A DNA stretch of 10,489 nt, taken from contig JAUYDO010000276.1 of the NCBI GenBank assembly GCA_030691835.1, positions 1-10,489 of the forward strand. Reading direction: 5' to 3'. Made by a program: the position numbers and the translations under genes. Under the pieces are notes generated by a model. It saw only the letters and a list, made by a program, of their open reading frames with translations, made no database searches and was not told the DNA's origin. Source of the DNA: Dehalococcoidia bacterium. GTDB taxonomy: Bacteria; Chloroflexota; Dehalococcoidia; Dehalococcoidales; UBA3254. Below are positions 1 to 6,988 of the stretch, piece after piece. Numbering within the stretch: the stretch's first letter is position 1; every line of letters starts with the position of its first letter.

Positions 1-51
1 CGGTGAATGGCTTAAAACTAATACAAACGTAAATAATAATGATACATAATT

Positions 52-143
52 TGTCATTGTGAGGAGTCCGCCAGAGGCGGGCGACGAAGCAATCCATCCA
101 ACGCCGGCACACACGGATTGCTTCGCTAACGCTCGCAATGACA
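52..143. repeat. MITE-like fold-back repeat with TGTCATTG/CAATGACA ends
   Basis: The outer arms are TGTCATTGTGAG (52-63) and CTCGCAATGACA (132-143), inverted with one mismatch. The inner arms CGAAGCAATCC (85-95) and GGATTGCTTCG (115-125) are perfectly inverted. The left side also carries its own small hairpin, CCGCC-AGA-GGCGG (68-80), so the element can fold as a stem with a side arm. It encodes nothing. A related half-copy lies at 3994-4030. Elements with these ends are familiar as dispersed intergenic repeats in several bacterial genomes, including Dehalococcoidia, but copy number cannot be judged from one window. Confidence 0.75.
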
Positions 144-210
144 GGTCGTTTTATTTTAAGATGATGGTCAATATTTAATGCGTTTGTAATAAATTCAGGA
201 AAATAAAGAC

Positions 211-1377
211 ATGAAGTATTCAAAAAGGGTTCAGAATCTACCGCCTTACCTGTTCGTGCAGATAAGCAAGAAAATCGCTGAAAAGAGGGCTAAGGGGGAG
301 GAGGTAATCAGCTTCGGTATCGGTGACCCGGATATCCCGACGCCGGCGCACATCATCGACAGGTTGTGCCAGGCGGCGCGGGACCCCGTGAACCACCGAT
401 ATCCTGAGACAGAGGGTCTGTCCGAGCTCCGCCGCGCTATAGCGCAATGGTACAAGCAGAGATTCGGCGTTTCCCTGGATGCCGATAAAGAGGTGTTGCC
501 GCTCATCGGCGCCAAGGAAGGCATCGCCCACATAGCGCTGTGCTTCATAGAAGCCGGCGATGTGGCGCTGGTGCCTGACCCGGGCTATCCGGTGTACTCT
601 ATCGGTACCATGCTTACCGGTGGTGAGTCTTACTACATGCCGCTGAAGGCGGAGAACGATTTCCTGCCAGACCTGGATAATATTCCTGTCAATGTACTTA
701 ATAGAGCTAAGCTGTTGTGGCTCAACTACCCGAATAATCCTACCGGTGCCGTGGCAGACCTTGAATTTTTCAATCGGGCGGCGGAGTTCGCCCGGAAGCA
801 TGACATAGCCATCTGCCACGATGGTCCCTATACGGAGGTAGCCTTTGACGGTTATCAGCCTGTAAGCTTCATGCAGGCTAAGGGCGCCCGCGAGGTGGGT
901 ATCGAGTTCCACTCGCTCTCAAAGAGCTACAACATGACGGGATGGCGCATCGGCATGGCGGTGGGAAACGCCGGGATGATAAACGCTTTGATGAGGATGA
1001 AGTCGAACCTGGATTCCGGCATTCCGCAGGCGATTCAGCAAGCCGCCATTACTGCTTTGAGCGGCTCGCAGGATTGTATCAAAGAACATAACGATATATA
1101 TCAGCGCCGCCGCGACAGGGTCATTGAAACGCTAAGAAAGATTGGACTCGAAGCTAAACCGCCCGGAGCGAGCCTTTATATATGGGCTAAGGTGCCACAG
1201 GGATATACCTCGGTAAGCTTTAGTGACAGCCTTCTGGAGCAGTGTAACATCGTGGTTACACCGGGGACCGGGTACGGACCAAATGGCGAAGGCTATGTGC
1301 GCCTGTCGCTTACTATCCCGGATGTGATGCTGGAAAAGGGCATTGCCAAACTGATGCAATGGAAGAAAAAAGTGTGA
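211..1377 (+). CDS. dapL: LL-diaminopimelate aminotransferase (DapL), class I/II PLP-dependent
   Basis: This 388-residue fold-type I aminotransferase probably converts tetrahydrodipicolinate directly to LL-2,6-diaminopimelate with glutamate as amino donor, a one-step bypass of the acylated DapD/DapC/DapE route to lysine and DAP. The N-terminus (YLFVQISKKIAEKRAKG, then SFGIGDPDIPTP) matches DapL and its close relatives. PLP-site residues are visible: NNPTG at 175-179, Asp204 and Tyr207 in CHDGPYTEV, the Schiff-base Lys238 in SLSKSYNMTGWRIG, and the carboxylate-binding Arg364 in GYVRLSL. The length is normal for the family. The ATG at 211 is preceded by AGGA (197-200). hflX follows closely on the same strand, so the two may be co-transcribed. 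A generic aspartate/alanine-type aminotransferase is the main alternative; the GIGDPDIPTP and SLSKSYNMTGWRIG regions favour DapL. Confidence 0.88.
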   Translation: MKYSKRVQNLPPYLFVQISKKIAEKRAKGEEVISFGIGDPDIPTPAHIIDRLCQAARDPVNHRYPETEGLSELRRAIAQWYKQRFGVSLDADKEVLPLIGAKEGIAHIALCFIEAGDVALVPDPGYPVYSIGTMLTGGESYYMPLKAENDFLPDLDNIPVNVLNRAKLLWLNYPNNPTGAVADLEFFNRAAEFARKHDIAICHDGPYTEVAFDGYQPVSFMQAKGAREVGIEFHSLSKSYNMTGWRIGMAVGNAGMINALMRMKSNLDSGIPQAIQQAAITALSGSQDCIKEHNDIYQRRRDRVIETLRKIGLEAKPPGASLYIWAKVPQGYTSVSFSDSLLEQCNIVVTPGTGYGPNGEGYVRLSLTIPDVMLEKGIAKLMQWKKKV

Positions 1378-1509
1378 ATCCATTAACTTTACATAATAAT
1401 TATACAGGAGAAACTGATACCTAGAGAGCAAATAGTAACTCGCAAAGCGCCGGAGCGCGCCGTCCTAGTCGCCGTTGATACTGGAAAAGACCAGAGATGG
1501 ACTTCAGAG

Positions 1510-2577
1510 GTGTCAATAGCTGAGCTGGCTGAACTGGCTAAATCGGCGGGTGCTGAGATTGCCGGCAAAGTGGTACAGCGCTTACCCAACCCGCATAAAG
1601 TCCATTACATAGGTAAAGGCAAGCTTGAAGAGCTGCAGGCGCTAAAAGAGACCCTGAAATACGACCTCGTCATAGTTGACGATGAGCTTACCCCGTTACA
1701 GCAAGAAAACCTGGATGAGACCCTCCAGGTTAAAGTTATAGACCGCGTAGCTCTCATCCTTGATATATTTGCCAGGCGCGCCAGAACGCACGAGGGTCAG
1801 CTACAGGTAGAGCTGGCGCAGTATGAGTACCTTCTGCCCAGGCTCGCCGGCAGGTGGACGCACCTGGAGAGACTGGGCGCTGGGATAGGCACCAGAGGTC
1901 CGGGTGAGTCCCAGCTTGAAACCGACCGCCGCCTCATCAGGCGCAGGATAGATAAGCTGAAGGAGCGGCTTGAGACTGTACGCAAGCATCGGATGCTGTA
2001 CCGTGAGAAGCGCAGGAGAAGCGGCATCCCCATTGTTGCCCTCGTCGGCTACACCAACGCCGGTAAGAGCACTCTGTTTAATGCCCTGAGCCGCTCCGAC
2101 GTGATGGCTAAGGACGAGCTCTTCAGCACCCTCGACCCGACGACCCGGCGTTTGACCCTGCCTGATAAAAACGTTGTATTGATTACAGATACTGTAGGTT
2201 TCATCAGGAAACTGCCTCCGACAATCGTCACCGCGTTCAGGGCAACGCTCGAGGAGCTGACCGAAGCCAGCCTCCTTGTTCATGTGGTTGACCTGACCTC
2301 GTCATACGCGCCGGAGCAATGCGACACGGTGGAGGATATCCTGGCGAAGCTTAATCTGGCTGACATGCCACGAATAACAGCGCTGAACAAGATTGACGTG
2401 CTACTGAAGAGCGAACAGAGATGGGATGAGAAGAAGGCGCTGGACTACGTCGCCGACAGGTGTGAGGTCACAGAGCCGAACACCGTTGTGGTTTCCGCCG
2501 TTAAAAAATGGGGGCTGAATAAGCTCATGGAGATGATAAGCTCACTGGTGCCAAGAGCCGCGGGGGAATCGGTCTAG
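1510..2577 (+). CDS. hflX: GTPase HflX (ribosome-associated); start codon uncertain
   Basis: HflX is a TRAFAC-class GTPase that binds the 50S subunit and splits stalled or stress-inactivated ribosomes. The glycine-rich HflX signature (LDIFARRARTHEGQLQVELA, then GGRWTH-like RLAGRWTHLERLGAGIGTRGPGE) precedes the G domain. Numbering from 1510: G1 GYTNAGKST (180-188), G2 around TLDPTTRR (207-214), G3 DTVG (227-230), G4 NKID (293-296) and G5 VVSA (327-330). The coordinates use the GTG at 1510, the only canonical start near the N-terminus, but it has no properly spaced ribosome site. Conserved HflX sequence continues in frame upstream from about 1453 (ERAVLVAVDTG). A good AGGAG at 1406-1410 sits six bases before an in-frame ATA (1417) and three before a CTG (1414). 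The native protein is therefore probably about 386 residues with a non-AUG start, or the start codon has mutated or been misread. Confidence 0.93.
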   Translation: MSIAELAELAKSAGAEIAGKVVQRLPNPHKVHYIGKGKLEELQALKETLKYDLVIVDDELTPLQQENLDETLQVKVIDRVALILDIFARRARTHEGQLQVELAQYEYLLPRLAGRWTHLERLGAGIGTRGPGESQLETDRRLIRRRIDKLKERLETVRKHRMLYREKRRRSGIPIVALVGYTNAGKSTLFNALSRSDVMAKDELFSTLDPTTRRLTLPDKNVVLITDTVGFIRKLPPTIVTAFRATLEELTEASLLVHVVDLTSSYAPEQCDTVEDILAKLNLADMPRITALNKIDVLLKSEQRWDEKKALDYVADRCEVTEPNTVVVSAVKKWGLNKLMEMISSLVPRAAGESV

Positions 2578-2706
2578 AAAAAAGCTGTTTCACCAAAATA
2601 TCGCGCCGGAATCAAAGAATTGGCGTACGAAATCCCCTTACCCACATCAAACTACCCGAAGTCAAAAATGATAGGCGTTTTAAGAGTGTGTTTCAGGAGG
2701 TGAAAA

Positions 2707-3783
2707 ATGCCCGTAGAATATAAAGACCTGCGTTTCAAGGTTGCGGCGGCACAGGCGGCGTCAGTATATCTGGATGCGCCAAAGTATTTCGATGTGGGAG
2801 CGACTCTTGATAAAGCGGTGGGGCTGATAGAGGAAGCCGGCAGGATGGGAGCCAGGCTGATTGTATTTCCGGAGTGTTTTCTTCCGTGCTACCCGCACTG
2901 GTCGCTGGACCTAGCCGACAGACCGGCATTCGATGACATGTGGGCGAAGTACCTGTGGAACTCAGTCGAGGTGCCGGGACCTGAGACCGGGGTTCTATGT
3001 GAAGTCGCCAAGAGGTCGAACATCCACATTGTCATGGGCATCACCGAACGTGATAAGAAGTACCAGGGCAGAATGTACAACTCAATACTTTACATAAGCG
3101 CTGAGGGGAACATTCTGGGCACGCACCGCAAGATAGTAAACACGGTGCAGGAGCGTTTCTTCCATACTCCCGGTGGTGGCGGTGAGAACCTCAAGGCGGT
3201 GTTCGATACTGATATTGGCAAACTCGGCGGCTCAATCTGCGGCGAACACTGCCAGCTACTGCTGACGCATTTGTGGATTACGCAGGGCGTGCAGATACAC
3301 TGCTCCCTGTGGCCCGGACAGCCGGCGCTGGAGACGCACACAGACGTCCACACCAGGGCACTGTGCTATACCGCGCACTGCTTCGGTGTCCTGTCCGCAA
3401 GCTATATACCGAAGAAAGACTGGCCTAAGAACTTCTACCGCAACAGCCGTTTCACCGTGCCGCAGGGCTTCCGGGGCGGCAGTGGCATAGTAAGCCCGCG
3501 CGGAGAGTATATCGCCGGACCCGTCTACGATAAAGAGACCATTGTTTGTGCAGAGATAGACCTCTCCGAGTTGGACCGGAGCCGCAGCGGCATAAATATG
3601 ACGGGGATTTACAACCGATGGGACCTGTTGAACGTTAATGTGCGAGAAGAGGCATATGAACCGGCGGTCCCCATGCAAAATGGTGAACAACCAGATAACG
3701 TCAAGGAGCTTGAAGTGCGGATAAAGCGGCTTGAGGAACAGGTAGAAAAGCTCTCGAAAGACATTAAACAGCCTAAAGGTTAA
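2707..3783 (+). CDS. Nitrilase-superfamily C-N hydrolase, nitrilase/cyanide hydratase-like
   Basis: A 358-residue enzyme of the nitrilase superfamily, most like branch 1 (nitrilases that hydrolyse R-CN to acid and ammonia, and cyanide hydratases). The catalytic triad is in place: Glu56 in FPECFLPCYP, Lys142 in THRKIVNT and Cys178 in GGSICGEH. The additional conserved Glu148 (QERFFH) is also present. The stretch after the cysteine (QLLLTHLWITQGVQIHCSLWPG) resembles the nitrilase/cyanide hydratase group more than amidases. The residue following the cysteine is Gly, where nitrilases normally have Trp or Ala, so substrate and activity are uncertain. The C-terminus (about 331-354, VKELEVRIKRLEEQVEKL) is a charged heptad-like helix, probably for oligomerisation. 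The ATG is preceded by a near-perfect AGGAGGTG at 2695-2702. It stands 129 bases after hflX, with no functional link to its neighbours visible. Nitrile substrate is inferred, not shown. Confidence 0.85.
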   Translation: MPVEYKDLRFKVAAAQAASVYLDAPKYFDVGATLDKAVGLIEEAGRMGARLIVFPECFLPCYPHWSLDLADRPAFDDMWAKYLWNSVEVPGPETGVLCEVAKRSNIHIVMGITERDKKYQGRMYNSILYISAEGNILGTHRKIVNTVQERFFHTPGGGGENLKAVFDTDIGKLGGSICGEHCQLLLTHLWITQGVQIHCSLWPGQPALETHTDVHTRALCYTAHCFGVLSASYIPKKDWPKNFYRNSRFTVPQGFRGGSGIVSPRGEYIAGPVYDKETIVCAEIDLSELDRSRSGINMTGIYNRWDLLNVNVREEAYEPAVPMQNGEQPDNVKELEVRIKRLEEQVEKLSKDIKQPKG

Positions 3784-3993
3784 GATAGTCGCTTGCCTCA
3801 CAGCGCTGGAAGGGGTTACTTAGGGGCGCACAATATATGTTATGTGAAGTAGACATGACTATTCAGGCATACCGGGAAAACGTTTTTGCCAGAAATTTGC
3901 TGGAATTCCTGAGGAGACTGTTGAGAGGTTATTTTCGGAGGAATGACAGTCCAGCGGTGTACATTTACACCAGGCGTCTTTAAAAAGAAAACC

Positions 3994-4030
3994 AGATTCT
4001 TCGCCCGCCTCCGGCGGTATAAGAATGACA
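3994..4030. repeat. Half-copy related to the fold-back repeat at 52-143
   Basis: AGATTCTTCGCCCGCC (3994-4009) and TCCGGCGG...GAATGACA (to 4030) match the reverse complement of the left half of the 52-143 element: a GATT(G)CTTCG block, the CCGCC-N3-GGCGG hairpin and an AATGACA end. A separate GAATGACAG lies at 3941-3949. This is the main content of the 268-base gene-free stretch 3784-4051, which otherwise shows no convincing reading frame. Confidence 0.55.
3996..4026 (-). terminator. Possible intrinsic terminator for the zinc cluster (minus strand)
   Basis: ATTCTT (3996-4001) pairs with AAGAAT (4021-4026), and inside it CCGCC (4005-4009) pairs with GGCGG (4013-4017). Read on the minus strand, the hairpin begins 25 bases past the stop codon at 4052 and is followed by a T-rich run (TGGTTTTCTTTTT). 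It lies between convergent genes. No T-run follows on the plus strand, so it would serve the minus-strand transcript best. Confidence 0.4.
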
Positions 4031-4051
4031 GCATTTAACAAATTATGACTA

Positions 4052-4420
4052 CTACTGTATATTGATAAGGTATACCTTATTGCCCTCGCGGTTCTCTTTG
4101 ACCATCTCGGAATGGTAGAGCGCCGTCATCTGGGTGTCCATCTCTGACTCGGAGAGCTTGAACCGCTCCATCACGTCTTCCCGGGTGATTTTGCCCTTAC
4201 TCTTTATGAACTCGTGTACCTGCTTCTGGAGGTCGGTCAGTCCCTGCTTACTCTTCGGTCCAGCGCCGCCGGGCGTATGCGTGGCGACATAAGTTGCCCA
4301 CGGCTCGCACTCCTTCGGGTGCAATCCTATCTCCATCATGCAGTCCTCGCACATTGTCTTTCCCTCGTAGTTGTAAGCCTGTTCCTGGGTTATTTCGCGT
4401 CCGCATTTACTACATTTCAT
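4052..4420 (-). CDS. Small zinc-ribbon plus winged-helix protein, function unknown
   Basis: A 122-residue protein with two visible parts. The N-terminus carries paired CxxC motifs, C3/C6 and C24/C27 (CSKCG ... MCEDC), typical of a treble-clef or zinc-ribbon site. It is followed by a conserved-looking HPKECEPWATYVAT segment with further possible ligands (H34, C38). After a Gly/Pro/Lys-rich linker (about 50-60), residues 61-122 read as a winged helix: LTDLQKQVHEFIKSKG, a recognition-helix-like REDVMERFKLSESEMDTQMTAL, and a wing ending in KVYLINIQ. It may bind DNA or RNA, or act as a metal-responsive adaptor, but no function is established. A clear AGGAGG (minus strand, plus coordinates 4427-4432) lies six bases before the ATG. 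It stands 78 bases downstream of znuB on the same strand and so could share the zinc-uptake transcript or use its own promoter. Confidence 0.8.
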   Translation of the reverse strand: MKCSKCGREITQEQAYNYEGKTMCEDCMMEIGLHPKECEPWATYVATHTPGGAGPKSKQGLTDLQKQVHEFIKSKGKITREDVMERFKLSESEMDTQMTALYHSEMVKENREGNKVYLINIQ

Positions 4421-4444
4421 CGCTTTCCTCCTATTGTTATGTAA

Positions 4445-4475
4445 AGTATACTCATCTCCCTGAGTTTTATGTAAA
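4445..4475 (-). promoter_or_regulatory. Possible promoter of the zinc-ribbon gene with a direct repeat
   Basis: On the minus strand TTTACA (plus 4470-4475) and TATACT (plus 4445-4450) each match five of six consensus bases, but the spacer is 19 bases, longer than ideal. The plus-strand word TTATGTAAA occurs twice, at 4437-4445 and 4467-4475, exactly 30 bases apart, once over the -35 and once just past the -10. A 12-base perfect palindrome GAGGAATTCCTC lies upstream at 4483-4494. Whether a regulator binds here is speculation. Confidence 0.35.
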
Positions 4476-4498
4476 TGGGCGTGAGGAATTCCTCCCCT

Positions 4499-5323
4499 TT
4501 AGCGCTGGACAGCATATGTTTTTTTCAACGACCTGGAAATCCCGGCGTAAGCGAGAAAGACCACGCCAGCGAGGATTATTATAGTGGCTCCAGAAGCCAG
4601 GTCTAGCTGGAAAGAAAGCCACAGACCTCCGAAGGTGAAAGCCATGCTGAAGAGAACGGACAGGAGCATCATTCGCTTAAGGTGATAGGTGAACTGGCGT
4701 GCCAGCGCTGCTGGGATGGTAAGCAGTGCAATGACCAGCACGATACCGACTACTCGAATCAGAATTACCACTGTCAGGGCAATGAGGCACAGGAGCAAAA
4801 GATACAGCGCTTCGACAGGCACGCCCACCACCCGCCCGAACTCGCGGTCGAACGCCAGCGCCAGGAACTCCTTGTATAGCGCCAGTACGACTATGATTAT
4901 GAATACATCCAGAGCCGCCATGAGGAGGAGGTCGGAGGTGGGCACGGTCAGGATGTTGCCGAAGAGATAGCTGAAGAGGTCGGGCGCGTACCCTGGAGCC
5001 AGCCCGATGAAGATTATGCCCAGCGCCATGCCGATTGCCCATAGTATGCCGATAGCGGTGTCTTCTGGCAACCGGGTCTTTCGTGAAATAACACCCATCG
5101 CCAGCGCCGAGGGAATGGTGAAGAACACAGCCCCGAGAACCGGATTGATTCCCACCAGGTATCCCAGTCCGATGCCCCCGAACGCTGTGTGGGAGATGCC
5201 TCCGCTGATAAAGACGATGCGCTGTACCACTACATAAGTGCCGATAATGCCGCAGGCGATTGAAGCAAGTAATCCGGCGAGAAGGGCATTGCGCATGAAC
5301 TCGTATTGCAGTAAATCCAGCAT
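4499..5323 (-). CDS. znuB: Zinc/manganese ABC transporter permease, ABC-3 family (ZnuB)
   Basis: This 274-residue polytopic membrane protein is the channel subunit of a metal-uptake ABC importer. Hydrophobic segments are spread over nearly the whole length (about 13-33, 50-75, 89-108, 130-150, 172-210, 221-240 and 245-263). The family-typical stretch [18 protein letters not shown] (35-52) and the LFGNILTV segment are present, and the length is normal for the ABC-3 family. Its ATG lies only four bases beyond the znuC stop codon, with CAAGGAG ten bases before it lying inside the end of znuC, so the two are probably translationally coupled. Zinc is preferred over manganese or iron from the operon's binding protein and regulator; the permease alone does not settle this. 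Confidence 0.93.
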   Translation of the reverse strand: MLDLLQYEFMRNALLAGLLASIACGIIGTYVVVQRIVFISGGISHTAFGGIGLGYLVGINPVLGAVFFTIPSALAMGVISRKTRLPEDTAIGILWAIGMALGIIFIGLAPGYAPDLFSYLFGNILTVPTSDLLLMAALDVFIIIVVLALYKEFLALAFDREFGRVVGVPVEALYLLLLCLIALTVVILIRVVGIVLVIALLTIPAALARQFTYHLKRMMLLSVLFSMAFTFGGLWLSFQLDLASGATIIILAGVVFLAYAGISRSLKKTYAVQR

Positions 5324-5327
5324 GATA

Positions 5328-6083
5328 TTAATGCTCCTTGAGGACGCGGTGCGGAACAGTGCCGTGGGTTATTATCTGCACCGGGCACTTATAGGTTGTT
5401 TGCAGGGTCTCCGGCGATATCTCCTTTGAGCCGTGATAGAATAGCTGGCGGTTCAAACAGGCTATCTCCTCCACGTAGATGGATACCGCACTTATGTCAT
5501 GTGACACCATGATAATGGTCATCTCCTGGCTGAGCTTTTCAAGAAGCTCGTAGAACTCCGCCTGCATAGTGGGGTCTACGCTCGCCATCGGTTCATCCAG
5601 GAGAAGAATACTTGGTTTGCTCACCAGCGCCCGGGCGATGAACACCCTCTGTTGCTCTCCGCCGGAGAGCTTTCCTATCTGTCGCTCCTTGAAATTAAGC
5701 ATATTTGCCGTCTTGAGCGCTTCTTCCGCCATCTTTTTGTCTTCGGCGCTGTACCGCCTCAGCATGCCTGTCTTGCCATAAAGCCCCATAAGTACCACTT
5801 CCCACACGTTTATTGGAAAGTCCCGGTCAAAGAGGTTGGTCTGTGAGACGTAGCCGATGCTTTTGCGGCCGCGTTCCGGCGGCTTACCCAGCACCAGAAC
5901 CTTACCGCGGTTGGGCTTAATAAGTCCCAGTATCACCTTGAGAAGCGTGGTCTTGCCGCCGCCGTTAGGTCCAATGATGCCGAGGAAGTCCCCCTGCTCC
6001 ACCACAAGATGCACCGACTCAAGAACGGGCACGCTGTCGTAGTATACCCAGACATCCTCCAATCTTATTACCTCATCCGCCAT
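5328..6083 (-). CDS. znuC: Zinc/manganese ABC transporter ATP-binding protein (ZnuC)
   Basis: A 251-residue cytoplasmic ATPase that drives the ZnuB permease. All nucleotide-binding elements are intact: Walker [10 protein letters not shown] (38-46), Q-loop Gln81 (IGYVSQ), ABC signature LSGGEQQR (139-146), Walker B ILLLDE (159-164), D-loop SVD (168-170) and switch His195 (VSHD). The segment [12 protein letters not shown] after the Q-loop is typical of the Znu/Mnt/Tro group. The C-terminus ([13 protein letters not shown] onward) follows the usual plan of the group and carries a few Cys and His residues. The start ATG is six bases beyond the znuA stop, with GGAG upstream, so expression follows znuA. 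Confidence 0.95.
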   Translation of the reverse strand: MADEVIRLEDVWVYYDSVPVLESVHLVVEQGDFLGIIGPNGGGKTTLLKVILGLIKPNRGKVLVLGKPPERGRKSIGYVSQTNLFDRDFPINVWEVVLMGLYGKTGMLRRYSAEDKKMAEEALKTANMLNFKERQIGKLSGGEQQRVFIARALVSKPSILLLDEPMASVDPTMQAEFYELLEKLSQEMTIIMVSHDISAVSIYVEEIACLNRQLFYHGSKEISPETLQTTYKCPVQIITHGTVPHRVLKEH

Positions 6084-6089
6084 ACCGTA

Positions 6090-6971
6090 TCACTCCATAG
6101 CCTCAGCCATCTGCTCGACAACATTTCTCAGGTTCTCTGTAAAATTAGCCGCCAGGTCGTCGATAAATACCACTCTGCCGCCTATCTCCCGTGCAATCAC
6201 CTCGGCGCTGGCGGGATTTATCTGGGGAGTGGCGAAGATGACCTTAATCTGCTTGGCACGGGCTTCGTCCACAACGCGTGCGATGTCCTGAGCGCTCGGC
6301 TCCTTACCCTGCATTTCTATCGGTATCTGCTCAAGCTGGTAATCACGTGCCAGGTAGCCCCACGCCGGATGGAACACGATGAACTGCCTGTTCTTGACAC
6401 TCTTCAGCCGCTCCCTTATATCCCGGTCCAGAACCTCCAGTTTTCCAATGTAGTTGTCTCTATTTTTGATATAAGATGCTTCGTTCTGAGGGTCAACCTG
6501 AATCAATCCCTGGCAGATGCTACGCACTATTGTTATGGCATTCAATGGAGAGACCCAGATGTGGGAATCGGCACCCGGCTCATCCCGGTCTACACTGGCT
6601 ATCAGTTCAACACCTTTACTGCTATCAACTACCAGCATCTTCGTATTCACCGCCTGGAGCTTGTCCAACCAGGCTACCTCAAATGACAGACCGGCACCCA
6701 CCTTGACGTACATTTTAGCTTCCGCCAGCTTACGTATCTGACTGGGCGTTGGCTCGTAGGCATGGGGATTAGCCCCCGGCGGCACCATGGCGAATGCGTT
6801 CACCCTATCCCCTCCGACCGCCTTGACATACTCGACCAGAGGCAGGATGGTAACAGCAACTCCGATTTTTTCGCTGTCACCGCTTTGCCTACCGCAGGAA
6901 AAGGCAGTAACTAGCAAGGCAAGCACAACAATAATCACTGGTATTGCCTTAATCACCCGGCGCCGCACCAT
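6090..6971 (-). CDS. znuA: Metal-binding lipoprotein of zinc ABC importer (ZnuA, cluster A-I)
   Basis: A 293-residue solute-binding protein of the cluster 9 (TroA/ZnuA/PsaA) family that captures metal outside the membrane. The start is the ATG at 6971, preceded by AGGAGG seven bases away. An upstream in-frame ATG at 7013 would overlap the regulator gene and put 14 odd residues before the signal peptide. The N-terminus is a signal sequence (MVRRRVIKAIPVIIVVLALL) with a probable lipidated Cys26 in AFSC, a loose lipobox. Expected metal ligands are His70 (GANPHAYEP), His137 (DSHIWVSP), His201 (VFHPAWGYL) and Asp271 or Asp272 (FIDDLA). Three histidines with an acidic residue is the zinc-type set; Mn-specific relatives have Glu at the third site. 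The long His-rich loop found in many ZnuA proteins is absent. Confidence 0.92.
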   Translation of the reverse strand: MVRRRVIKAIPVIIVVLALLVTAFSCGRQSGDSEKIGVAVTILPLVEYVKAVGGDRVNAFAMVPPGANPHAYEPTPSQIRKLAEAKMYVKVGAGLSFEVAWLDKLQAVNTKMLVVDSSKGVELIASVDRDEPGADSHIWVSPLNAITIVRSICQGLIQVDPQNEASYIKNRDNYIGKLEVLDRDIRERLKSVKNRQFIVFHPAWGYLARDYQLEQIPIEMQGKEPSAQDIARVVDEARAKQIKVIFATPQINPASAEVIAREIGGRVVFIDDLAANFTENLRNVVEQMAEAME

Positions 6972-6988
6972 ATCAAGCCCTCCTATTC

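Noticed and set aside
22..188. Outer inverted words TACAAACGTA and TGCGTTTGTA flanking the left-end repeat
   Set aside because: A ten-base arm with one mismatch in 170 bases of AT-rich DNA is close to chance; similarity does not extend beyond the core.
238..912. 224-residue minus-strand open frame opposite dapL
   Set aside because: It is a shadow of the strongly supported dapL gene, has no recognisable domain and shows low-complexity basic composition.
2578..2706. Promoter for the nitrilase gene
   Set aside because: TTGGCG at 2620 has no acceptable -10 at normal spacing; only the Shine-Dalgarno is convincing here.
3256..3801. 181-residue minus-strand open frame opposite the nitrilase
   Set aside because: It lies antisense to a coding region with intact catalytic motifs; no family features and no ribosome site.
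3840..4041. Two short overlapping minus-strand frames of 60-64 residues in the convergent gap
   Set aside because: They read through the repeat-derived hairpin, lack ribosome sites and resemble no known protein.
6009..6686. 225-residue plus-strand open frame over znuC/znuA
   Set aside because: Antisense shadow of the transporter genes, with no domain resemblance.
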